From: Porphyromonadaceae bacterium UBA3318
GTDB taxonomy: Bacteria > Bacteroidota > Bacteroidia > Bacteroidales > Muribaculaceae
Length of the DNA stretch: 31,735 bases
Assembly: GCA_002361235.1 (NCBI GenBank)
Contig: DESI01000028.1
Location: 1-31,735, forward strand
Reading direction: 5' to 3'
The translations under genes and the position numbers were made by a program. The notes under the pieces are model-generated. The model had not been told where the DNA came from. It ran no database searches and saw nothing but the letters and a program-made list of their open reading frames with translations. Positions within the stretch are counted from its first letter, which is position 1; each line of letters starts with the position of its first letter. Of the stretch, positions 7,779 to 13,895 are shown one piece after another.

Positions 7779-8100
7779 ATAACAGATCTTCTAATAAAGA
7801 TACCTAATTGACAGCAAAAGGCGGTCGGCACATGGCTCTGTGACTATACGGAATGCTTGCAGCCCTTTGATGAAATAAAACATCGCCATACACTCAAGGA
7901 GGTTGGTGAGGTCGCAGAAGGCGGTATGACAGTAAGATTGAGAGAGGATGGGGTGGAATCAACTTGAAATCCCTTTATATTTCTCATTCATCAGAAATAA
8001 TTTATCGGGCATTTCCTGTCTTCTTGCGTTTTATAACATTTATAATTACAAATAAGAGCAATGCGATTGAATGGGCGGTGTTTAGGAGCAATGCGTAAAA

Positions 8101-8364
8101 CTACCATGCCATTCCACTACCGTATTGGCTGTTAAAGACAAGATTGTAAGCCAATATCGCATTATAGATAACCATTACAATCAAATTTCCGTAAGCAACT
8201 CTCGGTCTTATCCTATGACACAACCACGTTGACAACAGCGACATTGCATAAGCCGCATCGAGCAGCACTGTATCGTCGCTCCAACCTTCTGCAATGCAAC
8301 ACACAATCGCCAAAAGGAGAAACAAAAGCCATATTGCCCAAAATCGTTTATCGATTAGTTTCAT
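8101..8364 (-). CDS. Small membrane protein
   Basis: An 87-residue protein with two or three hydrophobic segments: FWAIWLLFLLLAIVCCIAEG (about 8-27), VLLDAAYAMSLLSTWLCH (about 33-50) and LIVMVIYNAILAYNLVF (about 61-78). I do not recognise the family. Its ATG overlaps the stop codon of a probable upstream small frame (ending at 8361) in ATGA fashion, which suggests translational coupling with the very small gene at 8371-8538. It lies alone between gene remnants and the ATP-binding regulator. Confidence 0.5.
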   Translation of the reverse strand: MKLIDKRFWAIWLLFLLLAIVCCIAEGWSDDTVLLDAAYAMSLLSTWLCHRIRPRVAYGNLIVMVIYNAILAYNLVFNSQYGSGMAW

Positions 8365-8370
8365 AATTGG

Positions 8371-8538
8371 TCAAGATAGACAGTTAATTGAGAGAATGAG
8401 GACTTCATTTCGTCTGTAAAATCTTCTTGCTTTACAGTTTTTATACATTTGTTTAGTGTTCTCGTATTGAGGATTATTTGAGAGTTTGGCAGATATTAAG
8501 CCAACATACAGAGTCAATATCTTATAGAGCGTTGCCAT
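8371..8538 (-). CDS. Very small protein, possibly frameshifted
   Basis: A 55-codon frame reading MATLYKILTLYVGLISAKLS then NNPQYENTKQMYK, with an N-terminal hydrophobic helix. After that the frame turns into a basic, unconvincing tail (NCKARRFYRRNEV...). Removing one base in the run of five A at 8438-8442 (minus strand) instead gives TVKQEDFTDEMKSSFSQL and TVYLDQL ending in a TGA that overlaps the ATG of the next gene. The restored protein would be 58 residues. A single-base indel, or a sequencing error, is the likely cause. A -7-like TAACTTTG (8549-8542) lies only a few bases before the ATG, so the true start could be further in. Confidence 0.35.
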   Translation of the reverse strand: MATLYKILTLYVGLISAKLSNNPQYENTKQMYKNCKARRFYRRNEVLILSINCLS

Positions 8539-8541
8539 ACG

Positions 8542-8549
8542 CAAAGTTA
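8542..8549 (-). promoter_or_regulatory. -7-like box before the small gene pair
   Basis: TAACTTTG on the minus strand matches the Bacteroidetes -7 box exactly, but no TTG sits 19-21 nt upstream. It lies within an AGTTAC...GTAACT inverted repeat (about 8546-8567), which could be a binding site. It is the only candidate promoter for the small genes downstream. Confidence 0.35.
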
Positions 8550-8647
8550 CTACAAAAATTTGTAACTCGGTGATAATGGGGCAAGAAAATCTGCATCTCT
8601 ACGGTAGTCACTATGAAAATGCGGATAATGCGGAAAATGCAATGACA

Positions 8648-10063
8648 TTATTCAGGATTGATTACTTCCCATGAGCCTCCTCGGTCTGCGCCTACACGCC
8701 TTATTTTGCCATCTTCCTGTAATTTCTTGAGATGTTTAGAAACGGCTCTGTCTGATATGTATAGCATTGTTGCAAGTTCATTAATGGTAACTGTGGGGTT
8801 CCCCTTCATTTCGCGAACTATCCTGTCGCGCGTTTTCTCTGAACCTTTCTCTGAACCTTTCTCTGAACCTTTCTCTGAACCTGGGTGGTTATTCGGATTC
8901 TCTTGTTCAGTTCCTATTTGATTTCTTTTCGGTTCTGTATCGCCCCTGACAGACATGAAAATCTCTCGATAAATAGTGGCTGTAACTCCACCTTGCTCCA
9001 CTGTAAATTCCGGTCGTTTAAGATTCGCCTTATCAAAAGCTTTCATTATCTTTTCATAGCCACGTCCCCATGCCTCAATGAATCCGGCGCGGTAGAAAAC
9101 CTGCGCCATCTTTGGATTGCGGGGTCTGGAGGTATGCTTACTCATAAGAGTTTCCACAGTATAATCTTCCGGTAATACGCCTTCGTTCCATAAACGGATA
9201 TGGTCATCATAAATACTCATCTGATTCCATGTGCCGAATTGCAATTTATGGACAATGCTGTTGAAGATGATTTCGCGGAGGGCTTCTTCCGGAATCTCTA
9301 ACGGCTCCTTACGTTGTAGCCCCTCATAGTGTATAGGTCTGATAAGATACTTGCTGCTCAGCACCTGCATTATCTTATCAGTCATTTGAATGAGATTTCC
9401 TTCAATTTGGTCTTGACTCAACAAGTCCGCATCATCCGCACCAAACCTGCCTATCTTGAAACTGGAGGTTACAAATCTGCGTTGAGGATATTTTCCAAAC
9501 AGCAGAACGGCCCCATTCGTAGGAATCCCGTCCTTGATAAGTCCCAAATTGGATAGAACTTCCTCTTTGGAAGATTTGCGGGATTCAGGCTCCATACGAC
9601 CTTCCCCGATAGCATGATCCAAGAAATATTCAATCGCACCATCGTCAATATCATCCAAGGTAACGCCATCACAGGGGATATCCTCCCAGTTCAGCCCCAT
9701 CTTTTTCAAGAGAAACTGATGAAGGGCCGTTCCGCGAAATTCTTGTTTGGTTGCACCACTCCGATAATAATAGACACCGCGATAAGATATAGGCATCCCG
9801 CAAGGTTCAATAACAATCTCAATGACATCCTTGCCCTCTATCTCAAGATGGTTGGTCTCCGGAAATACCCCGGTGTTGCTGATAATCTTGTTAGGTATAT
9901 CCTCCAGTTGCTTATGGAGATTGTCAACACCGACAACTGTCATGTCATCGTCAATGCCAATGTAGATCTTTCCACCTTGCGCGTTAGCGAAGCCGGATAC
10001 CCACTTCAGGTATTCGTCTTTCCATATACGCTTATATTCAGTATTCTGGTTCTCGTTGTTCAT
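8648..10063 (-). CDS. AlbA_2/Schlafen-type ATP-binding transcriptional regulator
   Basis: A 471-residue protein started at the ATG at 10063; a TTG four codons earlier is less likely. The N-terminal AlbA_2 (divergent AAA_4/Schlafen) domain shows NTEYKRIW, VSGFANAQGGKIYIGIDDD and YYYRSGATKQEF. A GHKL-like C-terminal ATPase block follows (EALREIIFNSIVHK, IRLWNEGVLPED, FIEAWGRGYEKI). Four SEKG repeats (about residues 394-410) link to a winged helix (TVTINELATMLYISDRAVSKHLKKLQEDGKIRRVG). The family is annotated as ATP-binding transcriptional regulators, sometimes near defence or mobile loci; its targets are unknown. In GHKL terms the usual N-box Asn is present in the FNSIVHK segment. It is a lone gene with its own strong promoter. 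Confidence 0.82.
   Translation of the reverse strand: MNNENQNTEYKRIWKDEYLKWVSGFANAQGGKIYIGIDDDMTVVGVDNLHKQLEDIPNKIISNTGVFPETNHLEIEGKDVIEIVIEPCGMPISYRGVYYYRSGATKQEFRGTALHQFLLKKMGLNWEDIPCDGVTLDDIDDGAIEYFLDHAIGEGRMEPESRKSSKEEVLSNLGLIKDGIPTNGAVLLFGKYPQRRFVTSSFKIGRFGADDADLLSQDQIEGNLIQMTDKIMQVLSSKYLIRPIHYEGLQRKEPLEIPEEALREIIFNSIVHKLQFGTWNQMSIYDDHIRLWNEGVLPEDYTVETLMSKHTSRPRNPKMAQVFYRAGFIEAWGRGYEKIMKAFDKANLKRPEFTVEQGGVTATIYREIFMSVRGDTEPKRNQIGTEQENPNNHPGSEKGSEKGSEKGSEKTRDRIVREMKGNPTVTINELATMLYISDRAVSKHLKKLQEDGKIRRVGADRGGSWEVINPE
8835..8882 (-). repeat. Four perfect 12-bp tandem repeats inside the regulator gene
   Basis: The unit TTCTCTGAACCT occurs four times without a gap on the plus strand; on the coding strand each copy encodes one GSEK/SEKG tetrapeptide. 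The array is in frame and codes for the linker between the ATPase and winged-helix parts, so its copy number could change without breaking the frame. Confidence 0.9.
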
Positions 10064-10118
10064 ATCAGGAGTCAAGAGGAATCACACAGGACACGTCTCT
10101 GTGCCTCCTTTCTTTATG

Positions 10119-10150
10119 CAAAGTTACCACAAAATCCTGACCTACACAAG
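10119..10150 (-). promoter_or_regulatory. Promoter of the AlbA/ATPase regulator gene
   Basis: On the minus strand TAACTTTG (10126-10119) with CTTG (10150-10147) 20 nt upstream is a full match to the Bacteroidetes consensus. The leader to the ATG at 10063 is about 50 nt. Confidence 0.75.
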
Positions 10151-10193
10151 TTAATCCACATTCCCACTACGATAGAGAGGGGCAGTAACACAC

Positions 10194-10216
10194 AAATGTC
10201 AAAAAAGTTAAGGGAA
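10194..10216 (+). repeat. Direct repeat copy 2 (matches 2644-2667)
   Basis: AAATGTC, six A, GTTAAGGGAA in the same orientation as the copy at 2644-2667. Its right end forms the left arm of the transporter terminator hairpin. Confidence 0.6.
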
Positions 10217-10245
10217 CTCCCGCCATATTCGACGGAAGTTCCCTT
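10201..10245 (-). terminator. Terminator of the peptide transporter gene
   Basis: AAGGGAACT (10210-10218) pairs with AGTTCCCTT (10237-10245), with further pairing inside. On the minus strand the stem is followed by AACTTTTTTG, a usable T-run. It lies 28 nt past the stop at 10273. Confidence 0.75.
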
Positions 10246-10272
10246 TTATGATTGATTCGCAGATGCGGGTCG

Positions 10273-11943
10273 TTACTTGGTGACGCGCTCCAGCCAGTTG
10301 ACCATGGAGAACATCACGGTCATGGACAGGAGGCAGAGACCGGCGAATACGGCCCAGCATTCCCACTGATAGGGGAAGGAGTTGAGCATCGTCACGCCAA
10401 GGGCGATGAACAGGTTGCCGATGGCCGTGGACGACAGCCACAGACCCTGGCAGATGCCCTGCAGATGCTTGGGCGCGATCTTCGATACGAACGACAGTCC
10501 GAGGGGCGAGATGAACAGCTCGGCCACCGTGAGGAAGAAGTATGTCAGTATCAGCACGGCGGGGCCGGCTTTCATCGACTCCTTGACAGCCTCGGCAAGG
10601 CCCTTGAATTCCTCGCCCGAAGGATAGTTGTAGACTATGGACACCACCATCAGGAATACATACGCCATGGCGGTGATGGCCATACCGAAGGCAATCTTCT
10701 TGGGAGTGGAGATGTCCTTGTTGCGGCGTGCCAGGGCGGCGAATATCCACATGATGACGGGGGTGAGCACGATCACGAAGAAGGGGTTGATGCACTGCCA
10801 TATCTCGGGCGCCACGTTGTCGGTCTTGACGAAGTCGCGGGCGAATACGGACAGCGACTGGCCGTTCTGATGGAACGAGAACCAGAAGAATACCACCACG
10901 AGCAGCACGGCGTAGAGGGCGAACATGCGCTGCTTGATCTCCTTGGCGTCGTGAGCGGCGTCGGCGGCGGATACATTGCTGTCGTTCTTGGCCTTCTTCA
11001 CGGGGTTGGGCAGGCGCTTCATGACCCATGCGAACACTGCGAGCGATATGAGCATGGCCACAACCGAGGCGATGAACGAGAAGTGGACGCCGGTGTTGAA
11101 TATCTCGAGGTACTGCGTGCAGAAACCGCTGTCTACGGCACCTTCGTAACCGACCTTGCCGGCCAGTTCCACGAGGTTGGCATGGTCGCCGGCCGACATG
11201 TTGCCGGCGTCGTTGAGCAGTTTGTGGCACAGACGGGGCAGGTCGGCGTTATAAGCCAGGTGATGTGCCTTGAGCCAGAACTCACGCAGCAGCGGGGCGA
11301 TGAACGGTGCGATCACGCCGCCGATGTTGATGAACACGTAGAAGATCTGGAAACCGGAGTCGCGGCGGCTCTTGGCAATCTCCAGCTCCTTGGGGCCTTT
11401 CTTGGCAGCCTCGGCCTCGAAGTTGTCGTAGAGCTGGCCCACGATGGCCTGCAGGTTGCCCTTGAACAGACCGTTGCCGAAGGCGATGATGAACAGCGCG
11501 AAGCATGTGAACACCAGTACCCACGACACGCCTCCGGCGGGGCCGTCGGAGAAGACGGGGATGGAGAGCAGCGCATAACCTATGGCCATGGCCAGCAGAC
11601 CGCTGATGATGGTGCCCTTGTATTTCTGGGTGCGGTCGGCTATCATGCCGCCGGGGAGGCTGAGCACATAGATCAGGAAATAGAACACGGCGTAGATCCA
11701 GCCGGCGGCGGCGTCGCTGATGCCGAACTTGGAACAGAGGAACAGCAGCAGCACGGCGTTCATGATGTAATAGCCGAAGCGCTCGCCCATGTTGGCGATG
11801 GCCGCCGGTATCAGTCCCTTGGGGTGGTCACGGTGTGCCTTGATGCAGTAGAATACCAGCAGCGGTATCACTATCACCAGGATGCACAGCAGGATGGCCA
11901 AAGCCGAATGTTCCTGCCAGAATTGCGAAATCGATAGTAGCAT
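10273..11943 (-). CDS. POT/PTR-family proton-coupled oligopeptide transporter
   Basis: A 556-residue major-facilitator protein of the POT family, which imports di- and tripeptides with protons across the inner membrane. The first helices contain NMGERFGYY (E54, R55), the ExxERFxYY-type motif for proton coupling and substrate binding. GGMIADRTQKYKGTI matches the first family signature and FQIFYVFINIGG the second. About 14 hydrophobic segments are visible, with a cytoplasmic loop rich in Lys/Asp/Ala near 305-345. A large insert (about 235-275, HHLAYNADLPRLCHKLLNDAG) is periplasmic or lateral and typical of Bacteroidetes members. With the C69 dipeptidase further on it fits a peptide-using lifestyle. 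It lies downstream of sufE on the same strand. Confidence 0.9.
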   Translation of the reverse strand: MLLSISQFWQEHSALAILLCILVIVIPLLVFYCIKAHRDHPKGLIPAAIANMGERFGYYIMNAVLLLFLCSKFGISDAAAGWIYAVFYFLIYVLSLPGGMIADRTQKYKGTIISGLLAMAIGYALLSIPVFSDGPAGGVSWVLVFTCFALFIIAFGNGLFKGNLQAIVGQLYDNFEAEAAKKGPKELEIAKSRRDSGFQIFYVFINIGGVIAPFIAPLLREFWLKAHHLAYNADLPRLCHKLLNDAGNMSAGDHANLVELAGKVGYEGAVDSGFCTQYLEIFNTGVHFSFIASVVAMLISLAVFAWVMKRLPNPVKKAKNDSNVSAADAAHDAKEIKQRMFALYAVLLVVVFFWFSFHQNGQSLSVFARDFVKTDNVAPEIWQCINPFFVIVLTPVIMWIFAALARRNKDISTPKKIAFGMAITAMAYVFLMVVSIVYNYPSGEEFKGLAEAVKESMKAGPAVLILTYFFLTVAELFISPLGLSFVSKIAPKHLQGICQGLWLSSTAIGNLFIALGVTMLNSFPYQWECWAVFAGLCLLSMTVMFSMVNWLERVTK

Positions 11944-11974
11944 ATATTGTGTTATTGTTGATTATGTTCCAATT

Positions 11975-12070
11975 AGTTTAAAGAGTTTAGAAAGTTAAGA
12001 GAATAGTGTGGCTGTTGGTCGATCTTAGGAATTATCTTAACTTTTTCAACTCCTTCAACTCCTTTAACTT
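11975..12070. repeat. Long imperfect palindrome with 9-bp repeats between sufE and the transporter
   Basis: The left arm 11975-12004 (AGTTTAAAGAGTTTAGAAAG...) is nearly the reverse complement of the right arm 12031-12070. The right arm contains 9-bp units AACTTTTTC, AACTCCTTC, AACTCCTTT and AACTTCCCG from 12039 to 12074, one more unit than the left. It begins next to the sufE stop and may end or attenuate its transcript. Confidence 0.55.
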
Positions 12071-12074
12071 CCCG

Positions 12075-12506
12075 TCACGCATTGTCAAGGAGGTTGTAGG
12101 CGGTGGCGTAGTCGCGGATCTGCTTCACCATGGCCAGGAGGCCGTTGCTTCGGGTGGGCGACAGGTGGGAGGCCAGTCCGATGCGGTCGATGAAATACAG
12201 GTCGGCGTCCAGTATCTCGTGCGGAGTGCGGTCGTTGAGCACGCGCATCAGCAGGGCCACGATCCCCTTGACTATAAGGGCGTCGGAGTCGGCCTCGAAA
12301 TGAACGTGCCGGCCGTCGGGGCGCGAGGCCGCGATCCACACGCGGCTCTGGCAGCCCTCTATCAGGTTGGCCGCGGTCTTGTCGGCCTCGGGAAACGGAG
12401 GCAGCGTGTTGCCCTGCTCGATGATATAGGCGTAACGGTCCATCCAGTCGGGACCCAGGGCCTCGAATTCATCTATTATCTCGTCTTGTGATTCGTTGAT
12501 TGTCAT
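12075..12506 (-). CDS. sufE: SufE-family sulfur acceptor
   Basis: A 143-residue protein matching SufE over its full length. SufE takes persulfide sulfur from the cysteine desulfurase SufS and passes it to the SufBCD scaffold for Fe-S assembly in the cytoplasm. The active cysteine is C52 in LIEGCQSRVW, the conserved motif. FEALGPDWMDRYAYIIEQG near the start and the IVALLMRVLNDRTPHEIL segment are typical, as is the closing helix SPTRSNGLLAMVKQIRDYA. No other suf gene is in the window, so it is a stand-alone copy. A -7-like TAACTTTG lies at 12580-12573 without a good -33 box. Confidence 0.92.
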   Translation of the reverse strand: MTINESQDEIIDEFEALGPDWMDRYAYIIEQGNTLPPFPEADKTAANLIEGCQSRVWIAASRPDGRHVHFEADSDALIVKGIVALLMRVLNDRTPHEILDADLYFIDRIGLASHLSPTRSNGLLAMVKQIRDYATAYNLLDNA

Positions 12507-12572
12507 GTCTTAGATATGTATCTTTAAGAGCGTTTTATATGTATTCGGAGAACAAATGTCTTTACCAAAGGT

Positions 12573-12580
12573 CAAAGTTA
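12573..12580 (-). promoter_or_regulatory. -7-like box before sufE
   Basis: TAACTTTG on the minus strand, about 67 nt before the sufE start. The -33 region is only T-rich with no TTG at the right distance, so activity is uncertain. Confidence 0.4.
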
Positions 12581-12608
12581 ATAAAAAATCATTTAAAAAC
12601 GGAAGTTT

Positions 12609-12640
12609 TTTGGTGGAATGAATAAAATTAGCTAACTTTG
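12609..12640 (+). promoter_or_regulatory. Promoter of the greA leader or small RNA
   Basis: TTTG (12609-12612), 20 nt, TAACTTTG (12633-12640): a perfect Bacteroidetes-type promoter. Transcription would start near 12646, leaving about 115 nt before greA. Confidence 0.8.
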
Positions 12641-12645
12641 TGGCG

Positions 12646-12728
12646 TGAAATACACCACTGACGCAAGTCGGCAAGGAGCATCTCCTGGGACATTGAGACG
12701 GAATCAATGCTGCCCGGGGGTGTTTTTT
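12646..12728 (+). ncRNA. Structured leader or small RNA ending in an intrinsic terminator, upstream of greA
   Basis: The transcript from the promoter at 12609-12640 would hold a small stem CTGAC/GTCGG with a GCAA tetraloop (12658-12671), a stem AGGAG/CTCCT (12674-12678 with 12682-12686), and then a strong stem in which CTCCTGGG (12682-12689) pairs with CCCGGGGG (12713-12720) and CATTGA (12691-12696) pairs with TCAATG (12704-12709). The last is followed at once by TG and six T. The second and third stems share CTCCT and exclude each other, as in a terminator/antiterminator switch. A second -7-like TATTTTTG (12734-12741) could give greA its own start, making the upstream unit an independent small RNA of about 80 nt. 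Confidence 0.6.
12682..12728 (+). terminator. Intrinsic terminator or attenuator before greA
   Basis: A two-part stem (8 bp including two G-T pairs, then 6 bp across an asymmetric internal loop) closes a GACGGAA loop and is followed by TGTTTTTT. It ends 33 nt before the greA ATG and is oriented towards the gene. Confidence 0.7.
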
Positions 12729-12733
12729 AACAC

Positions 12734-12741
12734 TATTTTTG
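12734..12741 (+). promoter_or_regulatory. Possible second -7 box directly before greA
   Basis: TATTTTTG fits TAnnTTTG, but the expected -33 position holds CTGC only. If used, the greA leader would be about 14 nt and independent of the terminator upstream. Confidence 0.3.
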
Positions 12742-12761
12742 TCAGGTAACTAATTATAGCA

Positions 12762-13226
12762 ATGGCAACATATCTTACTCAGGAAGGGTATAACAAGAAG
12801 ATGGAGGAGCTGTCGGCACTGGAGGCACAGCGCCCCCTGATCAAACAGGCGATAGCCGAAGCGCGCGACAAAGGCGACCTGTCGGAGAACGCCGAGTACG
12901 ATGCGGCCAAGGAGGCTCAGGGGATGCTTGAGATGAAGATATCGAAGCTGAAGGAACTGGTGGCCACCGCGCGCATCATAGACGACTCGAAGCTGAACAC
13001 GGAGGAAGTGCAGCTGCTGAACAAGGTCACCATCAAGAACGTGGCCAACGGAATGCAGATGACCTATACCATCGTGACCGAAAGCGAGGCTAACCTGCGC
13101 GAGATGAAGATAGCGAGCAACACTCCCATCGCCAAGGCTCTGATGGGCCATCATGTGGGGGATGTGGTGAAAGTCCAGGTGCCGGCAGGCGTAATGGACT
13201 TTGAAATCATCAAAATCGAAATTTAA
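12762..13226 (+). CDS. greA: Transcription elongation factor GreA
   Basis: A 154-residue protein of normal GreA length. GreA binds in the secondary channel of RNA polymerase and stimulates cleavage of backtracked RNA. The N-terminal coiled coil covers about residues 1-75; its tip carries EARDKGDLSENAEYDAAKEAQG, with the acidic Asp and Glu that coordinate the catalytic magnesium. The C-terminal FKBP-like domain (about 80-154) includes PIAKALMGHHVGDVVKVQVPAG, a family signature. The ATG follows a structured leader with a terminator-like hairpin, so expression may be attenuated. A strong hairpin follows the stop codon at once. Confidence 0.95.
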   Translation: MATYLTQEGYNKKMEELSALEAQRPLIKQAIAEARDKGDLSENAEYDAAKEAQGMLEMKISKLKELVATARIIDDSKLNTEEVQLLNKVTIKNVANGMQMTYTIVTESEANLREMKIASNTPIAKALMGHHVGDVVKVQVPAGVMDFEIIKIEI

Positions 13227-13231
13227 TACCC

Positions 13232-13265
13232 GGCCCGATGCATATAGCGGTATATGCGTCGGGCC
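13232..13265 (+). terminator. Strong hairpin after greA
   Basis: GGCCCGATGCATAT (13232-13245) pairs with ATATGCGTCGGGCC (13252-13265), 14 bp including G-T pairs with a 6-nt loop. It begins 5 nt past the stop. The tail TGATTAACTT has few T, so it may act as a weak terminator or mRNA stabiliser. Confidence 0.6.
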
Positions 13266-13289
13266 TGATTAACTTATATACAAGCGGTC

Positions 13290-13318
13290 TGTCCGGACTG
13301 AAAGCTGCCCTCCGGACA
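13290..13318 (+). promoter_or_regulatory. Hairpin in the leader of the HIT gene
   Basis: TGTCCGGA (13290-13297) pairs perfectly with TCCGGACA (13311-13318). It lies about 50 nt before the HIT start in a GC-rich stretch that also contains CCGGC/GCCGGG segments. Its role is unknown. Confidence 0.4.
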
Positions 13319-13366
13319 CTTGCGTAACCCACGGTCCGGCCGAGCCGGGCTTAAAAATCAAAAACC

Positions 13367-13762
13367 ATGACCATTTTTTCAAAAATAATCGCCGGGGAGA
13401 TTCCGAGCTACAAGATAGCGGAGGACGACAGGTATTTTGCATTCCTGGACATCAATCCGGTGAATTGGGGCCATACCCTGGTGGTGCCCAAGCATGAGAC
13501 CGATTACATATTCGACATCGACGACGAAGAACTTACCGGGATGGTGCTGTTCGCGAAGAAAGTGGCAAAGGCAATCAAGAAGGCCATGCCGTGTCGCAAG
13601 GTCGGAGTGACGGTCCTGGGTCTGGAAGTGCCGCACGCGCACATCCATCTCGTTCCCTTGCAGCGCGAGGGCGACATGGACTTCTCCAACAAGATATCCG
13701 ATCCGGATCCGGAGAAGATGCGCGAGATAGCCAAGGCTATCAGCGGCGCGATGGAAGACTGA
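13367..13762 (+). CDS. HIT-family nucleotide-binding protein
   Basis: A 131-residue histidine-triad protein, of the size of the Hint/HinT branch. The triad HAHIHL gives H90, H92 and H94, with H92 or H94 near the catalytic position; HIT proteins hydrolyse or transfer nucleotidyl groups, often from AMP-lysine or AMP-amines. The start MTIFSKIIAGEIPSYKIAED is the classic HIT N-terminus, and FLDINPVNWGHTLVVPKH the following block. It follows greA on the same strand but is separated by a hairpin of about 140 bp spacing, so it may be co-transcribed only in part. An intrinsic terminator follows it. Confidence 0.92.
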   Translation: MTIFSKIIAGEIPSYKIAEDDRYFAFLDINPVNWGHTLVVPKHETDYIFDIDDEELTGMVLFAKKVAKAIKKAMPCRKVGVTVLGLEVPHAHIHLVPLQREGDMDFSNKISDPDPEKMREIAKAISGAMED

Positions 13763-13812
13763 CAGCGTCAGCGATAGGACGCTTACGATTCTCGAATTCA
13801 TGAAACTCACGA

Positions 13813-13840
13813 GGGACGCCCGGTGCGTCCCTTTTTCTTT
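13813..13840 (+). terminator. Intrinsic terminator after the HIT gene
   Basis: GGGACGC (13813-13819) pairs with GCGTCCC (13825-13831) around CCGGT, followed by TTTTTCTTTTTTT. A textbook intrinsic terminator; the next promoter's -33 box begins inside its T-tract. Confidence 0.85.
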
Positions 13841-13841
13841 T

Positions 13842-13873
13842 TTTGCCGTTTACGTCTAAATTTGTTATCTTTG
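13842..13873 (+). promoter_or_regulatory. Promoter of the AAA/PD-(D/E)XK gene
   Basis: TTTG (13842-13845), 20 nt, TATCTTTG (13866-13873). A full consensus match, giving a leader of about 15 nt before the start at 13896. Confidence 0.8.
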
Positions 13874-13895
13874 TAGACTTCGTAAAAGAAAGCGT

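Noticed and set aside
2644..10216. The accessory block as a mobile element with att sites
   Set aside because: No integrase, transposase or relaxase is seen, and both repeat copies also lie at terminator-like hairpins, so only the repeat itself is reported.
10252..11937. A 561-codon plus-strand frame opposite the peptide transporter
   Set aside because: It is the antisense shadow of the POT transporter in a GC-rich gene; its translation is His/Gly/Glu-rich and matches no family, while the minus strand has clear family motifs.
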